Origin: Sphaerisporangium album
GTDB taxonomy: Bacteria; Actinomycetota; Actinomycetes; Streptosporangiales; Streptosporangiaceae
Direction of reading: 5' to 3'
Length of the DNA stretch: 64,000 bases
NCBI RefSeq assembly: GCF_003323745.1
Contig: NZ_QOIL01000004.1
Span: 379,670-443,669 of the forward strand
Shown here: positions 8,412 through 16,975 of the stretch, one piece after another
How the letters are laid out: every line of letters starts with the position of its first letter
Position numbering within the stretch: the first letter of the stretch is position 1
Position numbers and translations under genes: made by a program
Notes under the pieces: model-generated
What the model saw: only the letters and a program-made list of their open reading frames with translations
Databases searched by the model: none
Told to the model about the DNA's origin: nothing

Positions 8412-9368
8412 TTGTCCTTTGAGCCTTTGGTCGTGGAAGTCGTCCGTTCCGGATTTGTGGAATCCGTCCACCAGGCGTGGGTGTTCGCCGTGGACGCCGA
8501 GGGGGCGCCGGTCGCGGTTCACGGTGACGTCGCCGCAGCGGCCTCGCCCAGGTCCTCGATGAAGCCTTTGCAGGCGCTCGGCATGCTCCGCGCGGGTCTC
8601 GGCCTGGAGGACGAGCTGCTGGCGCTGGCCTGCGCCAGCCACGCGGGCGAGGACTTCCACGTCGCGGGGGTCTCCAAGATCCTCGTGGACGCCGGGCTCG
8701 ACGAGAGCGCGCTGCTGTGTCCCGAGGACCTTCCCGGCGACACCGCGACCGCGCACCGGGTGCTCCGCGCGGGCGGCGGGCCGGCCCGCGTCACCATGAA
8801 CTGCTCCGGCAAGCACGCCGCCATGCTCGCCACCTGCGTGGTCAACGACTGGCCGACCGGCGACTACCTCCACCCCCGCCATCCCCTCCAGCGCGCCATC
8901 CGCGCCACCGTCGAGGAGCTGACCGGCGAGCGGGTCGCCGCGACCGGTGTGGACGGGTGCGGGGCGCCGCTGTTCTTCGCGTCCATGGCGGGGGTCGCCC
9001 GGGCGTTCCGGACGTTCACCCTCGCCGCGCCGGGCACCCCCGAGCGGCGGATCGCCGACGCCATGCGCGCCCACCCCGCGTGGACGTCCGGGACCTCCCG
9101 GCCCGAGGCGGCGCTCATGCGGGCCGTCCCCGGGCTGATGCTGAAGGCGGGCGCCGAGGCGTTCGACGCCTTCGCCTACGAGGACGGCCGCGCGGCCACC
9201 GTCAAGATCGTGGACGGCGGCCAGCGGGCGCGCGTGCCGGTGACGGTCGCCGCCCTGCGGGCCCTCGGCCTCGGAGTCGACTCCGCCGAGCTTGAGGCCC
9301 TCGCCACCCCGCCGCAGTTCGGCGGCGGACGCCCCGTCGGCGAGGTCCGCGTGCGCGGCGAGGTGTGA
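8412..9368 (+). CDS. L-asparaginase II family protein (PF06089 type)
   Basis: 318 aa from TTG 8412, preceded by AAAGGAG 7 bases upstream. The frame is open upstream to 8259, but that stretch lacks conservation-like composition and overlaps the dtd start. Conserved-looking blocks are [38 protein letters not shown] and [11 protein letters not shown]. These match the actinobacterial and rhizobial thermostable asparaginase family, with the Ser-Xaa-Xaa-Lys pair (SSMK) and Cys-containing active-site region. It probably converts L-asparagine to aspartate and ammonia in the cytoplasm; no signal peptide is visible. Confidence 0.85.
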   Translation: MSFEPLVVEVVRSGFVESVHQAWVFAVDAEGAPVAVHGDVAAAASPRSSMKPLQALGMLRAGLGLEDELLALACASHAGEDFHVAGVSKILVDAGLDESALLCPEDLPGDTATAHRVLRAGGGPARVTMNCSGKHAAMLATCVVNDWPTGDYLHPRHPLQRAIRATVEELTGERVAATGVDGCGAPLFFASMAGVARAFRTFTLAAPGTPERRIADAMRAHPAWTSGTSRPEAALMRAVPGLMLKAGAEAFDAFAYEDGRAATVKIVDGGQRARVPVTVAALRALGLGVDSAELEALATPPQFGGGRPVGEVRVRGEV

Positions 9369-9413
9369 GCCGTCCGGACACCCGGGCCGGCGACCCGCCG
9401 AAGTCCATGAGGG

Positions 9414-11054
9414 TCAGACCGAGCGGCGGAACGGGCGGGAGGCCGAGATCGCGCCCGAGGTGGTCAGGGTGAAGGTGCGCATCGAGTCGGCGAACTTGGA
9501 CAGGTCCCATTCGGCGGGGCCCTGGTACCAGTACAGGTGGTCGGCGCGGTGCCCGTTGCCGTCGATCGAGGAGACCACGCGCGCCCACCGGTCCACGTTG
9601 TCGAAGACCACGGCGTAGGGCAGGTAGCGCGAGAACAGCTCGATGCGCTGCGCCGCGGGCACGTCGCCGATCTCGCCCGCCGCGAGGTAGTCGCGGAAGC
9701 CGAGCGTGTGGGCCAGGGCCGTGGAGCCGCGCACGGTCTTGGCCGGCATGTACTGCCCGCCCACCGACAGCGCCGCGCCCGCGATGATCACCGCCAGCCC
9801 GAGCAGCCCGTACGTCGTGAACCAGGCCAGCAGCACGGTGGCCAGCACGCCCACGCCGACGAGGATCACCCCGAGCGTGGTCCAGCGGGTCCGGACGGAG
9901 TCGGGGCGCCGCGCGAACCAGCCCTGCGCCACGACGTCGCGGTACAGCGCGTCGCGCACCTTGCCGAGCCGCGAGGCGAACGAGCCGTGCAGGTGCGACA
10001 GCAGGACGGCGTCGCGCCCGTCGAAGATGGCCTGGTGCAGCGCCCGCTCGTAGTCGAGCAGGTCCTCCAGGGGGGCGTCCGGCACCCGGACCAGCAGCCA
10101 GTCGGGGGCGTCGTACGCGCCGCGCGGCTGCTCGTCGATGCGGATGTACCCGCGTACGGCCAGGTCCACGATGCTCGCGGTGACGTCCACGACGTCGGCC
10201 TGCTCGTCGATCAGCGTGCCGATCTGCCCCGGGCGGACGCCGTCGGGCGGGGCGAACCGGCCGTCGCGCAGCGGGGTGACCGCCCCGCCGGACTCGCTGT
10301 CGATGATGCGGGCGTCCCTGCCCCGCGTGCGGTACAGCAGCGCGAGACCGCCGAGCATGAGCACCAGCAGCCCGGCGAGCGCGCCGCCGGTGACCGGGCT
10401 GAGCGTGAAGGCGCCGGCGAGCTCGAACCGCCGTTCCAGGATGGGCACGCCGCGGCTCGTCCCCTTGGGGAAGCCGGCGACGATGGTGAACGCCTGCCCG
10501 GCGCCGAGGTTCTGCTGCTGGAACTCCGCGCTGCCGCCGGTCTCGTCCAGCATCGCGGCCGAGGTGCAGCCGGTGGCCGAGGTGATGTCCCCGGCGAAGC
10601 AGGAGAGGTTGATCATGGGTGCCGGGCCGGACAGCTTGACGACGGCGTCCTTGACGGGGGCCGACCAGCCGTTGACGACGTACCAGCGCAGTTCCTCGGT
10701 GCCGTCGCTGAGCGGCGTGACGGCGCCCGCCACGTCGTACTCGATGGTGGCCTCGCCGGCGCCCTTCGCCGAGCCCGTCACTGTGATGGTGTCGCCGGAC
10801 AGGGCGCCGTCGCCCTTGAAGCCGGTGACGCGGTAGAGGCGGTCGTTGGCGTCGTCGTGGCGGGTGCGGGTGAGCAGCGTGCGCCGGACCTGTCCGGTAT
10901 AGGAGATCTGCTCCTTGACGTGCAGCACGCCGTCCGGGCGCAGCTCTACGGTGACGTCCGTTCTGTTCACGCTGTCCGCCTCGGCGTGGGCCGGGGCGGC
11001 GGCGAGGACGCTCAGCGCGATGGCGAGCGTCAGCCGACGGGCGAGATCAACCAT
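9414..11054 (-). CDS. DUF2207 family predicted membrane protein
   Basis: 546 aa from ATG 11054, which starts a good signal peptide (about 25 residues, ending AHA). The exported N-terminal region (about residues 30-240, beta-rich, beginning TDVTVELRPDGVLHVKEQISYTG) is the DUF2207 ectodomain. A membrane helix follows near residue 255, then a cytoplasmic region, two more closely spaced helices (VILVGVGVLATVLLAWF, LLGLAVIIAGAALSVGG) and a C-terminal domain containing EIGDVPAAQRIELFSRYLP. The function of the family is unknown. The gene is convergent with the asparaginase gene. A start 20 codons upstream is possible but would bury the signal peptide. Confidence 0.8.
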   Translation of the reverse strand: MVDLARRLTLAIALSVLAAAPAHAEADSVNRTDVTVELRPDGVLHVKEQISYTGQVRRTLLTRTRHDDANDRLYRVTGFKGDGALSGDTITVTGSAKGAGEATIEYDVAGAVTPLSDGTEELRWYVVNGWSAPVKDAVVKLSGPAPMINLSCFAGDITSATGCTSAAMLDETGGSAEFQQQNLGAGQAFTIVAGFPKGTSRGVPILERRFELAGAFTLSPVTGGALAGLLVLMLGGLALLYRTRGRDARIIDSESGGAVTPLRDGRFAPPDGVRPGQIGTLIDEQADVVDVTASIVDLAVRGYIRIDEQPRGAYDAPDWLLVRVPDAPLEDLLDYERALHQAIFDGRDAVLLSHLHGSFASRLGKVRDALYRDVVAQGWFARRPDSVRTRWTTLGVILVGVGVLATVLLAWFTTYGLLGLAVIIAGAALSVGGQYMPAKTVRGSTALAHTLGFRDYLAAGEIGDVPAAQRIELFSRYLPYAVVFDNVDRWARVVSSIDGNGHRADHLYWYQGPAEWDLSKFADSMRTFTLTTSGAISASRPFRRSV

Positions 11055-11167
11055 GGCGTGTGAGCCTAGCGGTCCACGAAGCCTCGGGAGGTGCGCACCA
11101 CCGGCCGAACCCACACGAACAGGACAGCCCCGGAAATCCCTGGGGCCGCCCTGACCGGATCAGCGGC

Positions 11168-11512
11168 TCACCAGGGCCCGTACGGGCCGCTGTTGCCGCC
11201 CTTGCCGATGTCCTTCACGGCCGGCTTCACGTCGGCAAGGTAGATGCCCGAGCCGATGACCGACGCGATCGTGAAGATGCTCAGCACCGAGAGGTAGCGC
11301 ACGGCCGCGGCGAACGCGAACAAGGTGGCGAACCCCAGGATCAGCAGCCAGAGCTGCTTGCTCAGCTTGCCGGCGACCGCGAACGCCCGGGCGGGCGTGG
11401 CGACCGCGTGCACCAGGGCCCAGACGCACATGACGAGCGCCGCGACGGCGAGCAGCCAGAATATGAGATCCAGGACGCCGTGAACCTCGAACATCGCCTC
11501 TCCCAGGGTCAT
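11168..11512 (-). CDS. DUF2516 small membrane protein
   Basis: 114 aa with an apparent three-helix layout: IFWLLAVAALVMCVWALVHA, LWLLILGFATLFAFAAAV and a shorter hydrophobic stretch near residue 85. It ends in a glycine/proline tail (GNSGPYGPW). It matches the actinobacterial DUF2516 family, function unknown, which in many actinomycetes sits near the same HbhA-like/XRE genes found here. The same-strand HbhA-like gene ends about 190 bp upstream, with a hairpin between them. Confidence 0.8.
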   Translation of the reverse strand: MTLGEAMFEVHGVLDLIFWLLAVAALVMCVWALVHAVATPARAFAVAGKLSKQLWLLILGFATLFAFAAAVRYLSVLSIFTIASVIGSGIYLADVKPAVKDIGKGGNSGPYGPW

Positions 11513-11640
11513 GTGTTCGGCCAGGTTCAGCCTAGCCCGGATAGGAAGGCGCTCGGAGGGCCTCGACGATCATCGTGACCTCATCTGAACGCGGCGGCGC
11601 GGGGGATTCGTCGCCGAGCCGTCCCCCAGACAACGCACAC

Positions 11641-11667
11641 GGCCCGCCCCGGGTTCCGGGACGGGCC
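11641..11667 (-). terminator. GC-rich hairpin after the HbhA-like gene
   Basis: GGCCCGCCCCGG at 11641-11652 faces CCGGGACGGGCC at 11656-11667, 11 of 12 positions paired with a 3-nt loop. No T-run follows, as is common for actinomycete terminators. It lies just past the HbhA-like stop codon. Confidence 0.55.
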
Positions 11668-11701
11668 GCACCCGCACGTCACGACCGCGCCGGCGAAGGT
11701 G

Positions 11702-12157
11702 TCAGCGCTTGGTGGCGGTGGTGCCGCCGGTGGTGCTGCGGGCCCCGGTCTTGCGGGCCTGCGGACGATCGGCGGTCGCGGGCTGGGCGCTGGAGGAGAC
11801 CTCTTCGAGCTCCAGCGCGGCCTCGCCGGTCACCCGGCTGACGACCTTGCGGCCGCGGTTCGCGAAGTCGTCGTACAGCTCGGAGGCCTTGCTGCCCAGC
11901 GTGTCGGCGTACTCGCGGGCCTTGCCGGGCAGGTCGCGGGCCACGGCCTCGGCCTTGACCTGGACGTTCCCGGCGTACCTGCGGGCCATGGTCGGGAGGT
12001 CGCGGGCGACCTCGCCCACCTCGGTCCGGCGGGACTGCAGGCGCTGGAACTGCCCGGGCAGCTCGCGCAGCTTCTCCATCGCGAAGTCGCCCGCGCCGGC
12101 GACGGCGTAGAACGGCTTGGACTCGGCGAGCTTCTTGACCTCGTCATTGATAGGCAT
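11702..12157 (-). CDS. HbhA-like helical surface/cell-associated protein
   Basis: 151 aa. A mostly alpha-helical N-terminal part (MPINDEVKKLAESKPFYAVAG then DFAMEKLRELPGQ) is followed by a low-complexity tail rich in Ala, Thr, Lys and Arg (ending TTGGTTATKR). This resembles mycobacterial heparin-binding haemagglutinin and its actinobacterial homologues. In HbhA the basic tail binds sulfated glycans; here it is shorter and less lysine-rich, so adhesion is only a possibility. The gene follows the XRE regulator by 3 bp, so the two are co-transcribed. Confidence 0.7.
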   Translation of the reverse strand: MPINDEVKKLAESKPFYAVAGAGDFAMEKLRELPGQFQRLQSRRTEVGEVARDLPTMARRYAGNVQVKAEAVARDLPGKAREYADTLGSKASELYDDFANRGRKVVSRVTGEAALELEEVSSSAQPATADRPQARKTGARSTTGGTTATKR

Positions 12158-12160
12158 GGG

Positions 12161-12688
12161 TTAACCTTCCTTGGGTTCCGGTTGAATGCGGCCGTTCGGC
12201 GAGGAGGTCGCACCCTCCTCCGCGGGAACCGCGTCGACCCTGTGAGGCTCCGGCCCGGCCTGAGCGCCCTCGTTCGCGGGCCAGGCGTCGGTGTGCCCGG
12301 TGCCGGTGTGCCCGGCGTCGGTCTGCTCGGCCCGGGTCGGGGCCTCGACGAGGTTCTCCTTGCGGAACGACTCGTAGATGTCGATCAGCACCTGACGTTG
12401 CCGTTCGGTCAGGCCGCGGTCGGCCCGGATCGCGGCGAGCACGTCGCTGTCGGGCTCGCGGTCCTCGATGAGCCCCGCCTGCACGTACAGCGCCTGCGAC
12501 GAGATGCGCAGCCCCTTGGCGATCTGGTTGAGGATCTCCGCGCTCGGCTTGCGCAGCCCCCGCTCGATCTGGCTCAGGTAGGGGTTGGAGACCCCCGCCT
12601 GAGTGGCGAGCTGGCGCAGCGAGATCTTCGCCTGCTTCCGCTGATCGCGGATGTACTCGCCGATCGAGCCGACCTTCGGTAGTTCCAT
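12161..12688 (-). CDS. XRE-family helix-turn-helix regulator
   Basis: 175 aa from ATG 12688 (MELPKVGSIGEYIRDQRK); ATGs at 12703 and 12706 are alternatives with no better ribosome-binding site. The HTH spans about residues 9-65 (ISLRQLATQAGVSNPYLSQIERG). The middle contains a short predicted helix pair (LTERQRQVLIDIYESFRKEN) and the C-terminus is a Gly/Thr/His-rich disordered tail. This type is regularly found upstream of hbhA-like genes in actinomycetes and probably regulates its own operon. A palindrome 24 bp upstream of the start is a candidate operator. Confidence 0.8.
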   Translation of the reverse strand: MELPKVGSIGEYIRDQRKQAKISLRQLATQAGVSNPYLSQIERGLRKPSAEILNQIAKGLRISSQALYVQAGLIEDREPDSDVLAAIRADRGLTERQRQVLIDIYESFRKENLVEAPTRAEQTDAGHTGTGHTDAWPANEGAQAGPEPHRVDAVPAEEGATSSPNGRIQPEPKEG

Positions 12689-12711
12689 GACTCCAGTCTG
12701 CATCATGGTGC

Positions 12712-12723
12712 TTGCAGTTGCAA
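12712..12723. promoter_or_regulatory. Candidate XRE operator palindrome
   Basis: TTGCA-GT-TGCAA is a perfect 5-bp-arm palindrome placed just upstream of the XRE gene start, overlapping where its promoter or 5' leader should be. This position suits autoregulation. It is short enough to occur by chance. Confidence 0.35.
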
Positions 12724-12780
12724 ACTCATCAGCTAACACCAGCAAGCGCCGTGTCGGTGGCCCGATCGACGCGGGACGGT

Positions 12781-13707
12781 TCAGCCCGGGTAGATCCAGA
12801 GCAGCGGTGCGGAGGCCGACAGCAGGACCGAGAACGTGACCAGGCTGTAGCGGAAGCGCCTCGGCAGCGTGGCGCCGGGCTTGATCAGGCGGTTCACCCG
12901 GGCCATCACCTGCTCGCCCCCCGCGCCCAGCGCGCCGTTCGGGGCGGGGACGGCCCCCGCCGTGCCGAACCGCAGGAGCGCGGTCGCCAGGCGGCGCGGC
13001 GAGCAGTAGCGGCGGGCGCGGTCGTCGGCGGCCATCTCGACCAGCAGGGCGACCGAGGAGTGCGCGTCGCGCACGACGCGCAGCCAGGGGAGCATCCAGG
13101 TGAGCGCGCTGAACGGCAGCAGCACGAGATCGTGCCGCTCGCGCGCGTGGGCCACCTCGTGGGCGAGGACGGCGGTCAGCTCGTCCGGATGCAGCAAGGA
13201 CAGCGTGCCCGCGCTCACCACGACCTCCGACCGCAGGCCCGGCAGGCAGTACGCCGCCGCGCCCGGGTGGTCGACCACGCGCACGCCGGGCACGCCCGGG
13301 TCGTCGCGGGCGATCAGGGACAGCAGCACGCGGTGGCGCCGCCGGGCGCGCAGCGTCAGCGCACCGGCCGCGAGCAGCACCGTGACCAGCACCGCCAGCA
13401 GCGTCAGCCCGGCCACGAGGGCGGCGACGCGGGGCAGGTCGTACGGCTGGAGCAGGCCGAAGCCCATGCCGAACGAGATCGCCGAGTCGGCGAAGGCGTG
13501 CAGGCCGTACACGACGCCGGCGCCGTACGGCTCCAGCGCGTACGCGAGCATCGCGCCGACGGTGGCCAGGCCCCAGGTGACGCCCAGGGACTGCCAGAGC
13601 AGGATGGCGGCGCGCGGAGCCCGCCACGGCCAGCGCGCCGACGTGAGTCGCCATGCACCGACGGCGCACGCGACGGCGAGCGCGGTCAGGACAGCGGCTG
13701 TGATCAC
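12781..13707 (-). CDS. M56-family (BlaR1-like) membrane metallopeptidase
   Basis: 308 aa with helices near residues 1-20, 35-60, 95-120 and the C-terminus. The zinc-binding motif HEVAH is at about residues 187-191 with a downstream glutamate in VEMAADDRA. BlaR1/MecR1 relatives cleave a cognate BlaI-type repressor, but this protein has no penicillin-binding sensor domain, so its input signal is unknown. The start overlaps the stop of the BlaI-like gene by 4 bp (ATGA), showing translational coupling of repressor and protease. Confidence 0.9.
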   Translation of the reverse strand: MITAAVLTALAVACAVGAWRLTSARWPWRAPRAAILLWQSLGVTWGLATVGAMLAYALEPYGAGVVYGLHAFADSAISFGMGFGLLQPYDLPRVAALVAGLTLLAVLVTVLLAAGALTLRARRRHRVLLSLIARDDPGVPGVRVVDHPGAAAYCLPGLRSEVVVSAGTLSLLHPDELTAVLAHEVAHARERHDLVLLPFSALTWMLPWLRVVRDAHSSVALLVEMAADDRARRYCSPRRLATALLRFGTAGAVPAPNGALGAGGEQVMARVNRLIKPGATLPRRFRYSLVTFSVLLSASAPLLWIYPG

Positions 13708-14060
13708 TCTTCTTCCAGCTCCGTGAGTGCTTTACGCAGGATTTCGGCCTCAGAGCCCGAGACCGTCTGAGCGAAGCGCGTGAGCGCGGCCGAGCGGTCC
13801 CCGGTCATGTCGAGCGCTTCCAGCATAAGCTCCGCGACGTACGCGTCACGGCTTGCGGCCGGTTCGTAACGCCAGGCGCGGCCGTCACGGGTGCGGGTGA
13901 GGAAGCTTTTCCGGGTCAATCGGTCGAGAACGGTCATCACCGTGGTCGGGGCGAGATCCCGATCGGCGATGAGACGGCCGACCTCCCTGGCGGTCAGAGG
14001 GCCTTCGTGTGCCCAGAGGATGTCCATGATGCTGCGTTCAAGCTCGCCGAGACCCTTCAC
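13704..14060 (-). CDS. BlaI/MecI/CopY-family repressor
   Basis: 118 aa from GTG 14060 (VKGLGELERSIMDILWAHEG). The winged helix-turn-helix shows the hallmarks LTAREV and APTTVMTVLDRLTRKSFL, followed by a C-terminal dimerisation helix. It is the repressor partner of the overlapping M56 protease gene; proteolysis of the repressor is the likely induction mechanism by analogy with BlaR1-BlaI. The frame is open much further upstream, but that part overlaps the aldolase gene and is not conserved in character. Confidence 0.9.
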   Translation of the reverse strand: MKGLGELERSIMDILWAHEGPLTAREVGRLIADRDLAPTTVMTVLDRLTRKSFLTRTRDGRAWRYEPAASRDAYVAELMLEALDMTGDRSAALTRFAQTVSGSEAEILRKALTELEEE

Positions 14061-14083
14061 GCAGGTCAGCCTACCTTGAGTAG

Positions 14084-14098
14084 TACTACGTCGTGTAG
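14084..14098. promoter_or_regulatory. Possible BlaI-type operator
   Basis: TACTAC (14084-14089) and GTAG (14095-14098) face each other 24 bp upstream of the BlaI-like start. BlaI operators have TACTAC/GTAGTA half-sites around a 4-bp centre; here the centre is 5 bp and the right half is imperfect. The position would give autorepression. Confidence 0.4.
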
Positions 14099-14121
14099 AG
14101 GCTCCGTGGGTGTCGTCCGCG

Positions 14122-14937
14122 CTAGCCTGCGATGACCTTGAGCAGGTGGGCCACGACGGCCGACATGGCGTCGCGAGCCGGGGCGAGGTACTTGCGGGGG
14201 TCCACGTGGGCCTGGACGGATTCGCGGACGGCGCCGGTGAAGGCGACGTTGAGCGCCGTGCCGATGTTGATCTTCGCCATGCCGCCGAGGACGGCCTGGC
14301 GGAGCTCGTCGTCGGGCACGCCGGAGGAGCCGTGCAGGACCAGCGGGACGGGAAGGGCGGCACGTAGCTCCCGGATGAGGGCGTGGTCGAGGGTGGCGGT
14401 CCTGTCGGTCATGGCGTGGGAGCTGCCGACGGCGACGGCCAGGGCGTCCACACCGGTGGCCGCGACGAAGGCCGTGGCCTCACCGGGGTCGGTGCGCGCG
14501 CCATGGGCGTGAGCGCCGTCCTTGCCGCCGACCTCGCCGAGCTCGGCCTCCAGCCAGAGGCCGTGCGCGTGCGCCCAGGCGGCGGCCTCGGCCGTGCGGG
14601 CCACGTTCTCCGCGTAGTCGTGGTGCGAGCCGTCGTACATGACCGAGCCGAAGCCGTGGCCGGCCGCCTGGTGGAGCAGGGCGACGTCGGTGACGTGGTC
14701 CAGATGGAGGCCGACCGGGACGGAGGAGTTCTCGGCGAGCGCGACGGTCGCGGCGGCGATGGGGCCGAGGCGGCCGTGGTGGAACTTGACCGCGTTCTCG
14801 CTGATCTGGCAGATGACCGCGGCGCCGGCCGTCTCCGCGCCCGCGATGACGGCCTCGGCGTGTTCCAGGGTGATCACGTTGAAGGCGGCGACGCCGCGGC
14901 CGAAGGTCACGAGGTCGGCGGTTCTCACCAGGGGCAT
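14122..14937 (-). CDS. Class II aldolase, KbaY/GatY (tagatose-1,6-bisphosphate)-like
   Basis: 271 aa. Metal-binding and active-site blocks are LHLDHVTD, SVMYDGSHHDYAENV, EAELGEVGG, AVAVGSSHAM, VLHGSSGVPD and KINIGTALN. The spacing and the EAELGxxGG/AVAxGxxH motifs resemble KbaY/GatY tagatose-bisphosphate aldolase more than glycolytic FbaA. It would cleave tagatose- or fructose-1,6-bisphosphate to dihydroxyacetone phosphate and glyceraldehyde 3-phosphate. It is the last gene of a leftward three-gene operon and overlaps the upstream kinase by 13 bp. Sugar specificity is inferred from the neighbours. Confidence 0.85.
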   Translation of the reverse strand: MPLVRTADLVTFGRGVAAFNVITLEHAEAVIAGAETAGAAVICQISENAVKFHHGRLGPIAAATVALAENSSVPVGLHLDHVTDVALLHQAAGHGFGSVMYDGSHHDYAENVARTAEAAAWAHAHGLWLEAELGEVGGKDGAHAHGARTDPGEATAFVAATGVDALAVAVGSSHAMTDRTATLDHALIRELRAALPVPLVLHGSSGVPDDELRQAVLGGMAKINIGTALNVAFTGAVRESVQAHVDPRKYLAPARDAMSAVVAHLLKVIAG

Positions 14938-15806
14938 GGGACTTCCTTCACGGTCACGTGCTGCTTGAGTCGGTGGTAGGTGGCCAGGTCCACCTCGCCG
15001 GCGACCGGTGTGACGACCGCCGAGGCCGAAAGGGCGACGGCGTCGGCCAGGGCGGCGGGCCATGGGACGTCGTCGCGGAGCGCCACGGCGAGGGCCGCCG
15101 CCGCCGCGTCGCCCGCCCCGGTGGGGTTGCCGCGCAGCACCTCCGGCGGCGCGGCCTCCCAGCACCCGCCGGGGGTGCGGGCGAGCATGCCCGCCGGCCC
15201 GCGTGAGACGACCAGGGGCACGGCGCGCGGGTCGAGCGCCGCCTCCGCGAGCTCGGCGGCGTTCGGCTTGACGAGGTCGGGACGGGCCGCCGAACCCGAG
15301 CGCAGCGCCGGTCCGCTGCTGTCCAGGAGCACCTTCGCCCCCGCCTCGCGGGCCAGGCGGACGAGCACGGCGTAGGCGTCGTCCGGCAGCCCCCGGGGAA
15401 GGCTGCCCGACAGGACGACCACTCTGGCCCGCGAGGCGTGGGCGGCGAAGCGTGCCTGGAAGTCGTGCCACTCGCCGGGGGTGACGGCCGGGCCGGGTTC
15501 GGAGAAGACCGTGGCGTCGGTGTCGGTGACCGTCACCACCCGGCGGGTGTCGCCGCCGATCGGGACGAAGTCGTGCGGCACGGCCGCGCCCGCCAGCTCG
15601 CGCGAGACCATCGCACCGGTCGGCCCCCCGCACAACCCGGTGGCGAGCGCCTGATGGCCGAGCGTCGTGAGCACGCGGGTCACGTTGACGCCCTTGCCGC
15701 CGGCCCGGGAGCGCGTGGCCCGGATGCGGTGGGTGGTGTGGCGGGCGAGGGCCGGGACCTCGTAGGTGACGTCGAGGGCGAGGTTCAGCGTGACGGTGAG
15801 GATCAT
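14925..15806 (-). CDS. PfkB-family hexose-phosphate kinase (FruK/LacC type)
   Basis: 293 aa from ATG 15806 (MILTVTLNLALDVTYEV). The N-terminal GGKGVNVTR motif and the C-terminal GAGDAAAAALA catalytic loop are PfkB signatures. The first places it with 1-phosphofructokinase and tagatose-6-phosphate kinase rather than ribokinase. With the SIS protein upstream and the KbaY-like aldolase overlapping downstream, phosphorylation of tagatose 6-phosphate to the 1,6-bisphosphate is the most economical role. Fructose 1-phosphate as substrate remains possible. Confidence 0.85.
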   Translation of the reverse strand: MILTVTLNLALDVTYEVPALARHTTHRIRATRSRAGGKGVNVTRVLTTLGHQALATGLCGGPTGAMVSRELAGAAVPHDFVPIGGDTRRVVTVTDTDATVFSEPGPAVTPGEWHDFQARFAAHASRARVVVLSGSLPRGLPDDAYAVLVRLAREAGAKVLLDSSGPALRSGSAARPDLVKPNAAELAEAALDPRAVPLVVSRGPAGMLARTPGGCWEAAPPEVLRGNPTGAGDAAAAALAVALRDDVPWPAALADAVALSASAVVTPVAGEVDLATYHRLKQHVTVKEVPCPW

Positions 15807-15823
15807 GCCGGCCGGCACCGCGA

Positions 15824-16708
15824 TCAGGTCAGGATGACCGAGCGGGTCAGGTTGCGAGGCTCGTCCGGATTGAGGCCCTTGCGCTCGGCCAGCGCGACCG
15901 CCAGCCGCTGCGCCCGGATCAGGTCCGCGACGGGGTCGAGGTCCGATACGGAGACCACCGCGCCGGTCCGCTCCACGTCGGCGGCCAGCCCGGCCGGGGG
16001 CTCGCCGAAGAACCACGTGACGCTGTTCTCGTCCGTCACGCTGATCGGCCCGTGCCGGTACTCCATCGCCGGGTACGACTCGGTCCACGATCCGGACGCC
16101 TCGCGCACCTTCAGCGCCGCCTCGTTCGCGAGCCCGTTGGTCCATCCCGCGCCGAGGAACGTGAACTGCCCGCGCTCGGCGGCGCCGGACGGCAGCGGCG
16201 CGCCCACCGCCGCGGCGGCCTGGGCCACCAGATCGGCGGGCAGCAGCGACGGCTCGGCCAGCGCCAGATGGGCGCGCAGCAGGGTCAGGGCGGTGGTCGC
16301 GAACCGCGTCTGCACGACCGACACCTCGTCGGCGAACTCCAGGCCGACGAGCACGTCGGTCACCTGCGAGATCGGCGTGGACGGGTCGCCGGTCAGCGCG
16401 ACGGTGGGCGTCGAGCAGGCCCTCAGCAGCGACAGCACCTCGGTCGTGGTGCCGGAGCGGCAGATAGCCACCACCCGGTCGTACGCGCGCCGGTGCGGAA
16501 ACTCCGAGGCCGCGAACGCGTCGGTCTCGCCCAGCCCGGCGGACTCGCGCAACCCGGCGTACGCCTGGGCGATGAACAGGGACGTCCCGCAGCCGACGAC
16601 CGCGACCCGCTCTCCCGTCGAGGGCAGCCCCGAGACGTCACCCGCCAGCTCGATCGCCCGCTCCCAGCAGGACGGCTGGCTCGCGATCTCGTCCGATACG
16701 AACGTCAT
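15824..16708 (-). CDS. SIS-domain sugar-phosphate isomerase/deaminase (AgaS/GlmS-C-like)
   Basis: 294 aa from ATG 16708, preceded by AGGGAG; an earlier in-frame start at 16759 has no ribosome-binding site. Two SIS modules are present: VAVVGCGTSLFIAQAY with AICRSGTTTEVL in the first, and FLGAGWTNGLANEAALKVREASG with AMEYRHGPIS in the second. The last two motifs match GlmS-C/AgaS amino-sugar-phosphate enzymes. AgaS-type proteins convert galactosamine 6-phosphate to tagatose 6-phosphate plus ammonia, which would feed the kinase and aldolase encoded next. Fructosamine-6-phosphate deglycase is the main alternative. First gene of the operon. Confidence 0.75.
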   Translation of the reverse strand: MTFVSDEIASQPSCWERAIELAGDVSGLPSTGERVAVVGCGTSLFIAQAYAGLRESAGLGETDAFAASEFPHRRAYDRVVAICRSGTTTEVLSLLRACSTPTVALTGDPSTPISQVTDVLVGLEFADEVSVVQTRFATTALTLLRAHLALAEPSLLPADLVAQAAAAVGAPLPSGAAERGQFTFLGAGWTNGLANEAALKVREASGSWTESYPAMEYRHGPISVTDENSVTWFFGEPPAGLAADVERTGAVVSVSDLDPVADLIRAQRLAVALAERKGLNPDEPRNLTRSVILT

Positions 16709-16721
16709 CTCACACTCCCTG

Positions 16722-16748
16722 GTGCACAAACTTGCTCGATCTGTGCAC
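16722..16748. promoter_or_regulatory. Inverted repeat upstream of the SIS-kinase-aldolase operon
   Basis: GTGCACA (16722-16728) and TGTGCAC (16742-16748) form a perfect 7-bp inverted repeat with a 13-bp spacer, 13 bp upstream of the SIS start codon. It is a good candidate operator for a sugar-phosphate-responsive repressor, though no regulator gene lies in the locus. The rest of the 409-bp divergent gap (16709-17117) holds the rightward promoter described separately and a T-run near 16892. Confidence 0.5.
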
Positions 16749-16946
16749 TGAACGTACAAGAACGCTCAGTCGTCGGCAAGGTTCGCGCAGGTGATCCTTG
16801 CGCCCGGAGGTCGGCCCTGGTCAGCCTCCTCCGGTCCTCGTCGTCCGCGCGACGGCGGGCGCGCGGCTCCGGCCGTGTGCCGCCATCGATGATTTTTTCA
16901 GCCCGCAACGCCGTGAATGCGAGCGTTACTGTGCAAATACGCACTC

Positions 16947-16975
16947 TTGACATGACCACTTCTGCTCGATTTACT
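16947..16975 (+). promoter_or_regulatory. Consensus-like promoter of the GH114 gene
   Basis: TTGACA (16947-16952) is a perfect -35; TTTACT (16970-16975) is a fair -10, with an ideal 17-bp spacer. It points toward the GH114 gene, leaving a leader of roughly 135 nt. A GTGC-N6-GCAC element just upstream (about 16931-16944) could be an operator. Confidence 0.6.

Noticed and set aside
14122-15806. Ordinary fructose PTS-linked fruK/fba pair
   Set aside because: No PTS component is nearby, and the aldolase motifs and SIS partner fit the tagatose branch better; kept only as an alternative.
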